A program made the position numbers and the translations under genes. DNA of 64,000 nt, taken from assembly GCA_903851365.1 (NCBI GenBank), contig CAINOB010000014.1:1-64000 (forward strand), written 5' to 3'. This document shows positions 46,714-55,682 of the stretch, piece by piece; the first letter of the stretch is position 1, and each line of letters starts with the position of its first letter. Source of the DNA: an uncultured Bacteroidota bacterium (GTDB lineage Bacteria; Bacteroidota; Bacteroidia; Bacteroidales; UBA12481). The notes below the pieces were generated by a model. That model saw only the letters and a list, made by a program, of their open reading frames with translations, did no database searches and had not been told where the DNA came from.

Positions 46714-46721
46714 CAAAGGTA
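46714..46721 (-). promoter_or_regulatory. Candidate -7 element for the RNA helicase gene
   Basis: The minus strand reads TACCTTTG, an exact TAnnTTTG match, 16 nt upstream of the helicase ATG. Confidence 0.45.
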
Positions 46722-46749
46722 GCATTATTGCCAGAGGGTACATGCGAAT

Positions 46750-47628
46750 CTATTTTACGTACCTGGCCTTTTTCAGATAATCATAGCTCTGCTGCAGACC
46801 GCCAATGGCATCGTTATTGGTGAACTCCTCGACCTCAACATACCAGTCTTTTATCTTGTTGGCATTCATTTGATCGAAGATTGATTTGAAATCCATCTTC
46901 CCGCTGGCGCCGATTTCTTTTTCGTCCTTGATGTGCGCAAGCTTGAACTGACTGGCATATTTCTTCAGATATTCAGCCGGGTTGGCACCGCCTTCATGAC
47001 ACCAGTAAACATCGAGCTCAAAGAAAACATCATCCTTGTTGACATTAGCCAGCATATAGTCGAGAATTACATTGTCCCCGATTTTCTTAAACTCGCCAGT
47101 ATGGTTATGATACCCGAAACCGATGCCTGCCTTGGCGGATCTCTCGCCTACCATGCCGAAATAATCGCAATAAAGTTTCAAATCGTCAATTTTACTTTTT
47201 TCGTTTACCGGCATGGAAGCCTGAACCATATATTTTGCACCGGCAGTATGATGGGTTTCGATTGTTTTGTCCCACCAGGCCATCACTTCGGCTTCGGTTG
47301 CTTTGGAGTAATTATGACCGACATGCGAACTCGTGAATTTCATACCCAGATCGTTGACACGCTTTTTAAAATCGGCCGGATACAATCCATAGATCTTGCC
47401 ATCGCTGTATCCAGCGGCTTCCAGGTTTTTGTATCCTATTTTTGCTACCACTTCCAGTACCTTCTGAATGCCAGCAGAGCTTATCATGTCCCGCATGGAG
47501 TAAAGCTGTAATCCGATATTTTTCCCCGCTGACGGCAGCATCATCTCAGAACTGAAAACCTTTGGAGCTATCAGGCCACCTGCAATAACCAGGGAAGTTT
47601 GCTTTAAAAAGTCGCGTCTGTTTTTCAT
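46750..47628 (-). CDS. Tat-exported sugar phosphate isomerase/epimerase-like protein
   Basis: A 292-residue protein. The start MKNRRDFLKQTSLVIAGGL is a twin-arginine signal. The rest is a xylose-isomerase-like TIM barrel: GLQLYSMRDM at the first strand, GYHNHTGEFK, FELDVYWCHEGG, LAHIKDEKEI, and WYVEVEEF near the end. These carry the Glu, Asp, His and Glu residues that bind a divalent metal in this fold. Exported members in Bacteroidota are common near carbohydrate enzymes, and a glycosidase gene follows upstream. Substrate unknown. Confidence 0.85.
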   Translation of the reverse strand: MKNRRDFLKQTSLVIAGGLIAPKVFSSEMMLPSAGKNIGLQLYSMRDMISSAGIQKVLEVVAKIGYKNLEAAGYSDGKIYGLYPADFKKRVNDLGMKFTSSHVGHNYSKATEAEVMAWWDKTIETHHTAGAKYMVQASMPVNEKSKIDDLKLYCDYFGMVGERSAKAGIGFGYHNHTGEFKKIGDNVILDYMLANVNKDDVFFELDVYWCHEGGANPAEYLKKYASQFKLAHIKDEKEIGASGKMDFKSIFDQMNANKIKDWYVEVEEFTNNDAIGGLQQSYDYLKKARYVK

Positions 47629-47647
47629 GGTAAATCGATTTTATTCT

Positions 47648-47655
47648 CAAAAGTA
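47648..47655 (-). promoter_or_regulatory. Candidate -7 element for the sugar isomerase-like gene
   Basis: The minus strand reads TACTTTTG, an exact TAnnTTTG match, 19 nt upstream of the ATG. Confidence 0.4.
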
Positions 47656-47691
47656 TGATTAACTTTTATAAGTTCCGTTCAATAATCCTGC

Positions 47692-49254
47692 TTATCCTTG
47701 TTTGATCTCAAATTGGCAAGGACTCTTCGGCGATCCGCTTGGAAGTACAATGCTGATCCAGCCTTCTTTCAGATTGAATTTTACCGGCTGGCCATTGATG
47801 GCTGCCTCAATCTTTTTGCCATTTAACGGCACCTTTAAGCGAACTGTTAAGGTCTGGGTATTCTGACCGATATATTCTCCCTTGATGGAATTCTGATACA
47901 TTTTATAGGTTATCTGCCGGTCCTGCCACGAAATAGTTTGTCCGAACCCCTGATTCCAGAAGTCATCCGGAGCGGTTGGGGCCAGATACAATGTCCCATC
48001 CAGGCCATGTTCCACTCCGAGTAAAAATCGCTGGATAATGCGGATCAGGTTGGCGGGATATTCGCAATACTTTTCGGCGCCATATCCTCCTTTATCGTTA
48101 TATCGTTCGCGCCACCAGTAATCATTTTCACGGCCTTCGCGGCAAACCCTCCTGATGGTTTCAATCAGTCCCTGCGCATCGTGCATGCCGGCCCGCGCCG
48201 TGGATTCAATATACCAAACGCGACCCATGGCTGCCAGATCCATCACATCATCGTAGGTTGATTCCCATTTCTCATAGGTTAACGGCAATGTAGCGATCCC
48301 TGTGGGCATGCCATTATAATAGAACCCCTTGTCCACCTTTAATCGGGGCCACAAAATCGCTTTTTGATTGACATCAGCAACTTTCATGGCGATAGCGCTC
48401 CAGTCGGTATCAGTTAACCCGTGATTACCAACCTTGCCATGTTCGGGGTGAATATATTCGGCAAAGTGATCCTTCAACCAGAAATGGGTACGAAAATAGC
48501 TCTCGATCTGCAGCGCGAGTTTCAGGTATTTCCCTGCTTTTGCATTATCCCCGGCCACGATATTCAATGCTGATACCCGGCGAAAGGCATCGGCTGCATG
48601 GCATTGCGCCACTCCATCGTATTCCACCCGGGTAGGCCTTTCTACATAATAGCCGGCACCCTTTACCGCACCATCTGCAGTAACCAGTGATGCCAGGTAA
48701 TCAGCAGCCAGATTGACAGATGGTAACTCTTTGCGGAGCCATTCGAGGTTGTTGGTATATCGGAATATAACATCAGCATTCTGAATATAAGTTGGCCCCG
48801 CCAGCGCCCGCAAGGGATCGCCGGGCACCCAATGGCGATAAAGGCCACCATTAGGATCCACCCTTGATTGGAAATTGACCGGACCGATCATCTGACCCGC
48901 TGAGGTTGGAAGAATAGCCAGTGGCAATTGACCGTTGGGTCGCTGAAAAGTTTTAACATACTGCCAGTTGGCCAGCACAACATCCACTTCGCCCAGCCAG
49001 AGTAGAGCATCCGTCATCTGATGCCCGTCGAGCGACGGATAGGTATTGCCATAACCAAATCCTTTGCCATCGGCACATACCGAGAAATATCCCGGAAAAA
49101 TATTTTGATTCACGGCCGCCAGAATATTCTGATGGGCTGCCCGGTTATAGGCTTCAACGATCAGCGTATCCGGAATATCAAGCTTGTCGGCATGGATCTG
49201 TGAAAAACCTGAAAGGCTGCATAATAAAGCAGCACAAAGACTTAATAGGCGCAT
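47692..49254 (-). CDS. Secreted alpha/alpha-barrel glycoside hydrolase, family uncertain
   Basis: A 520-residue exported protein with a signal peptide ending GFSQ|I. The body alternates helices in the manner of six-hairpin glycosidases: GHQMTDALLWLGEVDVVLA, NWQYVKTFQRPNGQLPLAI, ADVIFRYTNNLEWL, DGVAQCHAADAFRRV, LTDTDWSAIAMKV and ENDYWWRERYND. The last part (from about residue 430) is a beta-sheet cap ending PCQFEIKQG. Related folds occur in GH78, GH15 and GH63-type enzymes; I cannot pick the family. It probably attacks an oligosaccharide in the periplasm. Confidence 0.6.
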   Translation of the reverse strand: MRLLSLCAALLCSLSGFSQIHADKLDIPDTLIVEAYNRAAHQNILAAVNQNIFPGYFSVCADGKGFGYGNTYPSLDGHQMTDALLWLGEVDVVLANWQYVKTFQRPNGQLPLAILPTSAGQMIGPVNFQSRVDPNGGLYRHWVPGDPLRALAGPTYIQNADVIFRYTNNLEWLRKELPSVNLAADYLASLVTADGAVKGAGYYVERPTRVEYDGVAQCHAADAFRRVSALNIVAGDNAKAGKYLKLALQIESYFRTHFWLKDHFAEYIHPEHGKVGNHGLTDTDWSAIAMKVADVNQKAILWPRLKVDKGFYYNGMPTGIATLPLTYEKWESTYDDVMDLAAMGRVWYIESTARAGMHDAQGLIETIRRVCREGRENDYWWRERYNDKGGYGAEKYCEYPANLIRIIQRFLLGVEHGLDGTLYLAPTAPDDFWNQGFGQTISWQDRQITYKMYQNSIKGEYIGQNTQTLTVRLKVPLNGKKIEAAINGQPVKFNLKEGWISIVLPSGSPKSPCQFEIKQG

Positions 49255-49276
49255 GAACGATTTTTATTACTGTACA

Positions 49277-49284
49277 CAAAGTTA
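49277..49284 (-). promoter_or_regulatory. Candidate -7 element for the glycosidase gene
   Basis: The minus strand reads TAACTTTG, an exact TAnnTTTG match, 22 nt upstream of the ATG at 49254. Confidence 0.4.
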
Positions 49285-49346
49285 CAGTTTCCATGCGGGC
49301 CGGTTAGCTGGCAGGCTTAAATTTAAATTTTATGATTAACGGTCGA

Positions 49347-50564
49347 TCAGACTACCCCGTCATCATACGCCTTTTCTCCGTGCAGACCTTCATCAAGACC
49401 CATCTTTTCAATCCTGTCATCCACTTTTACCGGGGTGACCATATTTATCAGGATCAACATCAGATAGGTGAAAATAAATGCATAAACCGAGGCGGCAACT
49501 ACGGCTACCACTTGTTTTCCCATGAATGCTCCACCTCCGAAAATCAGACCGTCAGCTCCTGCGGCATTGATCGATTTTGAAGCAAATACGCCGAGGAGGA
49601 TGGTTCCCAATACCCCTCCAACGCCGTGGACACCCCAAACATCCAGTGCATCATCCCATTTCATACGGTTTTTAAACTGGACGGCAAAATAGCAAAGTAA
49701 TCCAGCCGCCGTGCCGATGATCGGCGATGCCCAAACCGGGACAAAGCCTGCACACGGCGTTATTGTCGCCAACCCGGCAATCGAACCGGTTAGAAGCCCA
49801 ACAAATTTCGGCTTCTTCTCGTGTGTCCATTCGATGACCAGCCAGGCTATCGTGGCGAATGAAGCAGCAATATCGGTATTGATAAAAGCGGTGGAAGTGA
49901 CAAAGTCCACTGCTACCTCACTCCCGGCATTGAATCCGTACCATCCGAACCATAAAAGGCCGCTGCCAATTGCCACGAGCGGGATGCTGTTTGGAGTTGA
50001 ATTCTTATCCACTCTTGCTTTCACGTAAAACACCGATGCCAGGGCGGCAAAACCAGCTGTTGCGTGAACCACTATGCCACCGGCAAAATCAAGCACTCCC
50101 CATTGTGCCAGTAACCCTCCGCCCCAGATCATGTGAACAAAAGGATAGTAAACCAAAATCTGCCAGACAGTTAGAAAAACAAAGTAAGCCTTGAAATTGA
50201 TCCTGTTTACAAAGGCACCAGTAATCAGGGCAGGTGTTATAATGGCAAACATCATTTGATAGGCGAAAAACACAAATTCAGGGATCTTTCCATTGGAGTA
50301 CATCGATTTGACCGATATATTCTGCAGAAAGGATTTATGAAGGTCTCCAATGATTCCTCCCTCACCGCCGCTGAAGCAAAGAGAATATCCAAAAGCCACC
50401 CAAAGCACAGTAGTCCAGCCTAATGAGACAAAGCTCTGGATCATGATACCAAGAATATTTCTTTTGGTGGTCAACCCGCCATAGAAGAAGGCCAATCCCG
50501 GCGTCATAAGCATGACCAGGCTGGTAGCCAGTAGCATAAAGCCTGTTGAACCCGTATCTATCAT
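49347..50564 (-). CDS. amt: Ammonium transporter (Amt family)
   Basis: A 405-residue inner-membrane protein with about eleven helices. Amt signatures are TPGLAFFYGGL, QSFVSLGWTTVLWVAFGYS, LAQWGVLDFAGGIVVHATAG and DVWGVHGVGGVLGTILLGVF. The last two hold the two pore His residues expected for the family. It lies 32 nt downstream of a TorF-like porin gene in the same direction. It lets ammonium or ammonia in for nitrogen assimilation. No PII (glnK) gene is adjacent, unlike in many bacteria. Confidence 0.93.
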   Translation of the reverse strand: MIDTGSTGFMLLATSLVMLMTPGLAFFYGGLTTKRNILGIMIQSFVSLGWTTVLWVAFGYSLCFSGGEGGIIGDLHKSFLQNISVKSMYSNGKIPEFVFFAYQMMFAIITPALITGAFVNRINFKAYFVFLTVWQILVYYPFVHMIWGGGLLAQWGVLDFAGGIVVHATAGFAALASVFYVKARVDKNSTPNSIPLVAIGSGLLWFGWYGFNAGSEVAVDFVTSTAFINTDIAASFATIAWLVIEWTHEKKPKFVGLLTGSIAGLATITPCAGFVPVWASPIIGTAAGLLCYFAVQFKNRMKWDDALDVWGVHGVGGVLGTILLGVFASKSINAAGADGLIFGGGAFMGKQVVAVVAASVYAFIFTYLMLILINMVTPVKVDDRIEKMGLDEGLHGEKAYDDGVV

Positions 50565-50596
50565 AATTATAGTTATTTAATGATTATTCTAATTGG

Positions 50597-51370
50597 TTAA
50601 ATGGTGATCCCCAAAACGAAAAATGCATTGGAAGTCAAAGGATTAAACATGAGCGAAGCTTTAATCGGCAGTTCCAGAGCATCCGTTATTTTTATTTTGC
50701 GATATCCCGTGATTCCAACATTTACGAATCCGGCATGGCCTCCATAAGCTCCTGCAAATGGCGTAAATGCGGTAAATACATCAACATTATTTTCCTTTAT
50801 TTTAAGAGTATAACCCGCCTCCAGGTAGGTCGAATAATAGGTTTCCTCGTTATTGTCTCGGTGAGGATCAACACCCCATCTTTTATCGTTTCCATAGAAG
50901 AAAACCCCGCCGAGCACCCATAGAGGGAATGATTCATTGCCCCTCCAAAGTACAGAAGCCTCCAGGGAATGAGCCGTTTTTTCATCGTTATAGGTAAAAA
51001 ACCTCGTATCCGGAGAAGCCGGCAATCCATTTAGAATCGGGATGTAATAGTCCGTAAAAATCAGGGAGAGGTTTTTATAGGAATATTTCACAAACAAATC
51101 GATTTCCCTGAACGAGATATTTGTCGCCATCGAGCCCCAGGTACCGAATTCAAGATTGCCCACCGATAGGGAAAGTGTCGGTTGGATAGCCGGGGAATTG
51201 CCAAAATCGGTCCCCCTCCATAAATAGCGGCTAACTATATCGGCTCCAACGTTCAGCTTGATTTTTGTTGCCGTGGTATCGCCTGCTTCAGGTTGCCAGG
51301 CTGCCAAAGGAAATGGCACTAAAATTATCAGGAAAAAAGACAAAGCGAATGGCAGGAATTTTCTGATCAT
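50597..51370 (-). CDS. TorF-like outer-membrane beta-barrel protein
   Basis: A 257-residue protein with a signal peptide ending PLAAW. The mature start LNVGADIVSRYLWRGTDFG is the mark of the TorF putative porin family. It is followed by alternating amphipathic strands (LEFGTWGSMATN, IDLFVKYSYKNLSLIFTDYY, ... ) and a last strand ending FFVLGITI. It precedes the ammonium transporter in one transcript, so a role in outer-membrane passage linked to nitrogen supply is likely but unproven. Confidence 0.75.
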   Translation of the reverse strand: MIRKFLPFALSFFLIILVPFPLAAWQPEAGDTTATKIKLNVGADIVSRYLWRGTDFGNSPAIQPTLSLSVGNLEFGTWGSMATNISFREIDLFVKYSYKNLSLIFTDYYIPILNGLPASPDTRFFTYNDEKTAHSLEASVLWRGNESFPLWVLGGVFFYGNDKRWGVDPHRDNNEETYYSTYLEAGYTLKIKENNVDVFTAFTPFAGAYGGHAGFVNVGITGYRKIKITDALELPIKASLMFNPLTSNAFFVLGITI

Positions 51371-51389
51371 GCATGAATGAATTGCTGCC

Positions 51390-51420
51390 TAAATGTAGAG
51401 CCATGCCCGATTTTGGTCAA
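51390..51420 (-). promoter_or_regulatory. Candidate promoter of the TorF-like/amt operon
   Basis: The minus strand shows TTGACC (51415-51420), a 17-nt spacer and TACATTTA (51390-51397), which is one base off TAnnTTTG. The start codon lies 19 nt downstream. Confidence 0.4.
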
Positions 51421-51503
51421 TCAGACATTTCTTTAAATACAGATAGGTGAAATCTTGATCAGCTAGGTTATTTACCTACTTTTCGGGTATACGGGAACCC
51501 TGG

Positions 51504-52160
51504 TCAGACCTCAATAATTTTATTTTTGACGGCATACAGCACCATCTCGGCGGTATTTTTAAGCTGTAGCTTTTGCATGATATTATTCTTGTGACAATCA
51601 ACAGTTTTGGTGCTGATAAAAAGCTTGGCGGCTATTTCCTTGTTTGAAAATCCTGCGGATGCGAGTCTGAGTAATTCCAACTCTCTGTTTGTTAAATCAT
51701 TATTTTCATGAATGATCAATTCCGATTTGTATTTTTTCGCATAACCTTTCAGAAACTGATCGGAAACCAACCGTCCATAGCACTCTCCGCCCTGATAGAT
51801 TATTTTAATCGCATCCAACAATTCTTCCCTGGAGGTGTCCTTGGAGAGATACCCTTTTACCCCAGCCTGAATGGCACTCATCACAAATTCTTCATTAGTG
51901 TGCATAGATAAAATCATGACTTTTATTTCAGGGTAAAGGCAAGCTATCTGCCTGGCTACCTCGATACCCGACATTCCTGGCATGGTAATATCCACAATCA
52001 GCAAATCGGGCTGCTTGATTTTTAACAGTTCCAGTAGCTCGAGCCCTCCGGATGCTTCACCGATAATATCAATATAATCCATTTCCGAAAGGAGCGATTT
52101 GATGCCATCGCGGAAGATTCTGTGGTCATCGACCAAAATAATCTGAATTTTTGGTACCAT
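51504..52160 (-). CDS. NarL/LuxR-type response regulator
   Basis: A 218-residue regulator. The receiver domain has VDDHRIFRDGI (acidic pair), the phospho-acceptor Asp57 in LLIVDITMPGMSG and a Lys in GYLSKDTS. The C-terminal GerE helix-turn-helix is NRELELLRLASAGFSNKEIA and STKTVDCHKNNIMQKL. It starts 2 nt after the histidine kinase stop, so the two are a matched pair. Target genes unknown; the TorF-like/amt operon lies just downstream in the same direction. Confidence 0.92.
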   Translation of the reverse strand: MVPKIQIILVDDHRIFRDGIKSLLSEMDYIDIIGEASGGLELLELLKIKQPDLLIVDITMPGMSGIEVARQIACLYPEIKVMILSMHTNEEFVMSAIQAGVKGYLSKDTSREELLDAIKIIYQGGECYGRLVSDQFLKGYAKKYKSELIIHENNDLTNRELELLRLASAGFSNKEIAAKLFISTKTVDCHKNNIMQKLQLKNTAEMVLYAVKNKIIEV

Positions 52161-52162
52161 AA

Positions 52163-53935
52163 TTAAACTGGTATTGATATTTCGATAAAAGTTCCGTTCT
52201 CGGCTGATGAACTGAAAGTACAGGCGCCCCTGACAGCCTTTACTCTTTCCTTAATGTTTAAAATTCCATTTCCCCTGTTGGTCACTGAAGTTACGTCGAA
52301 CCCATGGCCATTATCCCTGATCGAAAGGAAAATGGTATTCTGGTCGAAAGATAAGGAAATGACAGCAGCGGTTGCGCCCGAATGGCGTATCACATTGCTG
52401 ACAGCTTCCTGCGTGATTCGGAAAAGATAAATCTGGAGGCCCTGGATCAGTGAACCCGGAATGTTGCTGCTGACAAATGACAAATCAATGCCGGTATTCT
52501 TTGAAGTCTCTCGACAAAAATTTCGCAACCCTTGCTCGATTCCAAAAGAAGCCAGGATACTGGGCATTAAATCGTTCGATATATTCCGTATTTCCTGTAT
52601 AATCTGTTTAAGCAGCATCTGGGTTTCGAGGATGATTTGCTGGCTTTTCACGCTGTCAGCATTTCGCGCCTGTTCAAGTTTTATGTTAGCGGTTAATATC
52701 GATTGTCCAAGACTGTCATGGAGATCCCTGGCAAGCCTCTGTCTTTCGATTTCTTGTCCGTCGAGCAAAGAGTTGACCCGCTTGATTTTACCTTCCTCTA
52801 TTTCTTCCGACTGCTTTTTCAAGCGGAGAACCATATCGTTAAATGTTGCAGTCAACATTCCCAGTTCATCCAAGGAAGAAATTTTCAGATGAACGTTGTA
52901 GTCTCCTTCGCCGATTTGTTCGCTGGCTCTCCTTAGCCTTTTCAGAGGCGCAGTGATGCTGATCGACAGCAGAAAAGCCAGAATAAATATTCCGGCAGCC
53001 ATAATGATGCTGATCAGCAAAATGCTGTTTCTGATGGAATATACCGGGGTCATAGCCTCCAGTTCATCTATCTCGGCCACGATCACCCAGTTTAATCCCT
53101 CAATATTTACTTTGCTGTAAGAGCTCAAACAGGAAATATTCCGATAATCCCTGACAATGCCTACACCGGTTTTTCCTTTAAAAGCATTTAAAACTGATAT
53201 TGATTTAACATTGATATTTAGAATGGCATTCCCCTTGAATCTGGAATTACTCCTCATAAGGTAATCATCGCTGACCAGATAGGTTTCGCCGGTTTCACCA
53301 AGCCGGTTGTTTTCTGAATGCTCGAACATGATTTTATTCAGCGCGTTAATTGGAATCTCCAGGACGACAAATCCGCTTATGGTTTTTTTATTGTCAAAAA
53401 CCGGTGTTCCGATGTAAATAAATTGATTAGTTTTTGACAAATCCTGAATTACAGTTGCTCTTGATATTTCAAGTTTTTTACAAAATTTTTCGAGTTTTTC
53501 ATAAGGAATTTTCCCCATTAAGGAATCCGTATTGGAATCAGTTTGTTTCGGAACCAGGTCATATATGAAATTTTTCCGTGTTACCACAAATAATCGCTGG
53601 TAGTAGCCGTCGCCACTGATTAGTTGATCTAACGGAGAATCTTTTTTAATCAGGTCCATGTCGATACTGGTGCCATTTTCAAGGTTCGACAGGTCAACCA
53701 ATTTCACGATTTCATCAGATTTTGAGATCACGTAGATATCCTTTTTCCGATCGGTGAAAAACTGCTCAACGCGAGTATTCTTTTCCAGGCGCAGCGAAAT
53801 GAGTAAGTCGTATGTACGGTTGAGGAGAGCTTTTTTAGCAAAGAAATAGGAATAGGAACCGACAGAAATAATTCCTACTAATCCGATTAAGACGAAATAG
53901 AATATCAGCTTTTCGGTGATCGAAATACTTTTCAT
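52163..53935 (-). CDS. HisKA_3-type sensor histidine kinase with extracytoplasmic sensor
   Basis: I chose the ATG at 53935 (590 residues, MKSISITEKLIFYFVLIG) because it starts right before the first membrane helix; the frame also allows 53980. Order: helix 1 (about 9-30); a Cache-like outer sensor (about 35-300, with TYLVSDDYLMRSNSRF); helix 2 (about 310-332); HAMP (about 335-385); the phospho-acceptor His near residue 405 in ERQRLARDLHDSLGQSI; and an ATPase domain with TQEAVSNVIRHSG, DNGHGFDV and GNGILNIKERV. It signals to the NarL-type regulator coded next. Cache sensors often bind small ligands such as amino acids; the ligand is unknown. Confidence 0.9.
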   Translation of the reverse strand: MKSISITEKLIFYFVLIGLVGIISVGSYSYFFAKKALLNRTYDLLISLRLEKNTRVEQFFTDRKKDIYVISKSDEIVKLVDLSNLENGTSIDMDLIKKDSPLDQLISGDGYYQRLFVVTRKNFIYDLVPKQTDSNTDSLMGKIPYEKLEKFCKKLEISRATVIQDLSKTNQFIYIGTPVFDNKKTISGFVVLEIPINALNKIMFEHSENNRLGETGETYLVSDDYLMRSNSRFKGNAILNINVKSISVLNAFKGKTGVGIVRDYRNISCLSSYSKVNIEGLNWVIVAEIDELEAMTPVYSIRNSILLISIIMAAGIFILAFLLSISITAPLKRLRRASEQIGEGDYNVHLKISSLDELGMLTATFNDMVLRLKKQSEEIEEGKIKRVNSLLDGQEIERQRLARDLHDSLGQSILTANIKLEQARNADSVKSQQIILETQMLLKQIIQEIRNISNDLMPSILASFGIEQGLRNFCRETSKNTGIDLSFVSSNIPGSLIQGLQIYLFRITQEAVSNVIRHSGATAAVISLSFDQNTIFLSIRDNGHGFDVTSVTNRGNGILNIKERVKAVRGACTFSSSAENGTFIEISIPV

Positions 53936-54039
53936 GTCTGATTTTTCAGTCACAAATGAACGAAAAAATCCACCAGACAATTATTTATTTATCTTCATAG
54001 CTGAAAAATGAACCAGACAAAATATTTCAAGGAGGGCCC

Positions 54040-54870
54040 ATGTCGTTAAAATGTCAGATAGGTATTCACAACTGGGATGGATGTGTTTGCACGCTGTGTC
54101 ACACCAAGCGGGATAAATTGCACGATTGGTCAGCAGATTGCGAAGAGTGTTCCACTTGCGGAAAATCCAGGAGGGAGTTCCATCGCTGGGACTATGACAA
54201 ATGTTCAGTTTGCGGTAAGGAACGTGACCGGAATCTGCTGGGCTCGTTTACAGACCCGCGCGACGGGCATGAATATAAAACTATCAGGATCGGGAAACAG
54301 GTTTGGATGGCTGAAAACCTGGCTTGGCTACCTGATGTCAGCAGTCAGCAAACAGGCTCTGATACTGAAATTCACCGCTATGTTTATGGTTTTGAGGGAA
54401 CCGATATTGAGGCAGCTAAAGCAAATCCCAACTTTGCGAAATTTGGTGTCCTTTACAACTGGCCGGCAGCAATTGAATCCTGCCCTGAAGGCTGGCACCT
54501 GCCCGATGATGAGGAGTGGATTATCCTGGAAGAGTTTGAGGGCATGAAACATCTTGATGCGGAAAGAAAGAATGTTGGCGACCGGAGCTCCGGATCAGCC
54601 GGGTCAAAACTTAAATCAGGGTCGGCATGGGGTGCCGATGACGACAGTTTAAACACTCATGGATTTACTGCTCTGCCAGGTGGCTATCGTGGCTTCGACG
54701 GGGGCTTTTTTGATCTTGGCGACTATGCCAGTTTTTGGTCAGCCACGCTGGGCAATGAGCCTGAATATGCCTGGGCTCGCTACCTCGATCATCATTGCCG
54801 CGGGGTATTCCGCACCAATTATGGCTACAAAAGGGGCGGGTTTTCGGTACGCTGTGTAAAGAATTTCTGA
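54040..54870 (+). CDS. FISUMP protein with N-terminal Cys-rich repeats
   Basis: A 276-residue protein led by a strong AGGAGGG ribosome site (54030-54036). There is no signal peptide, so it seems cytoplasmic or exported by another way. Residues 1-65 hold short repeats of the type CxxCGKxRxxxHxW (CHTKRDKLHDW, CSTCGKSRREFHRW, CSVCGKERD), likely zinc-binding ribbons. A FISUMP domain follows: FTDPRDGHEYKTIRIGKQVW, MAENLAWLPD, YNWPAAIESCPEGWHLPDDE, and the last block YKRGGFSVRCVKNF. Function unknown. The gene is divergent from the histidine kinase and is followed after 18 nt by the NIPSNAP gene. Confidence 0.75.
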   Translation: MSLKCQIGIHNWDGCVCTLCHTKRDKLHDWSADCEECSTCGKSRREFHRWDYDKCSVCGKERDRNLLGSFTDPRDGHEYKTIRIGKQVWMAENLAWLPDVSSQQTGSDTEIHRYVYGFEGTDIEAAKANPNFAKFGVLYNWPAAIESCPEGWHLPDDEEWIILEEFEGMKHLDAERKNVGDRSSGSAGSKLKSGSAWGADDDSLNTHGFTALPGGYRGFDGGFFDLGDYASFWSATLGNEPEYAWARYLDHHCRGVFRTNYGYKRGGFSVRCVKNF

Positions 54871-54888
54871 AATAGTATCCCTTTTCCT

Positions 54889-55665
54889 ATGAAATCATAT
54901 AAATTCCATTTGCTTTTTGCCGTCATTATCGTATTGATCTGCAGCACAAATGCGAACGCCAAAGAATTCTATCAGCTGAAAACATACACTTTTAGTAGTG
55001 GCAAACAAGAGGTGATAACCGACACCTATATCCGGGATGCCTTCCTGCCTGCTATAAAGAGGCTTGGAATAAAAAACGTGGGGGTATTCAAACCAAGATT
55101 GTCCGAGTCTGATACCCTTAAAAGGACTGTTCTGTTAATTCCTTTCGCCTCTTTTTCTCAATTCCAGACCCTGCAGGAAGAGCTGGCAAAGGATGAGAAA
55201 TACCTTACAGCCGGAAAGGACTATCTGAATGCAAATTTTGATAAGCCTCCTTATCTGCGGACTGAATCGATCTTGCTGGAACCATTTAAGGATATGCCGT
55301 TTATTAAAGCACCAGCATTGGAGGGTGAGCGGTCTAAGAGAGTCTATGAATTAAGGAGTTACGAATCTGCCACGGAAGCTTATCACCACAATAAGGTTGA
55401 TATGTTCAATGCCGGCGGGGAGATTAAACTCTTTGAACAGCTTAAATTTAATGCGGTATTTTACGCCCGGGTAATTTCTGGACCAAAAATGCCAAACCTG
55501 ATGTATATGATCAGTTTTGCCGACGAGGCAAGCCGTAAAGCTCATTGGGATTCCTTTTCAAACTCTCCTGAGTGGATAAAATTAAAAGCCCTTCCAAAAT
55601 ACCAGAATACCGTTTCCCATATTGATGTAACCTTTCTTTATCCAACGGAATACTCGGATTATTAA
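54889..55665 (+). CDS. Exported NIPSNAP family protein
   Basis: A 258-residue protein with a signal peptide (LLFAVIIVLICSTNANA|K). It has two NIPSNAP-like ferredoxin-fold halves: FYQLKTYTFSSGKQEVITDT near the start and YELRSYESATEAYHHNKVDM about residue 148. A conserved YMISFADEASRKAHWDSF end motif follows. NIPSNAP proteins are dimeric alpha-beta barrels of unknown reaction. It sits 17 nt before a URO-D family gene and begins a likely four-gene operon with ROK and SIS genes. Confidence 0.85.
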   Translation: MKSYKFHLLFAVIIVLICSTNANAKEFYQLKTYTFSSGKQEVITDTYIRDAFLPAIKRLGIKNVGVFKPRLSESDTLKRTVLLIPFASFSQFQTLQEELAKDEKYLTAGKDYLNANFDKPPYLRTESILLEPFKDMPFIKAPALEGERSKRVYELRSYESATEAYHHNKVDMFNAGGEIKLFEQLKFNAVFYARVISGPKMPNLMYMISFADEASRKAHWDSFSNSPEWIKLKALPKYQNTVSHIDVTFLYPTEYSDY

Positions 55666-55682
55666 TAATCACACCACACTGA

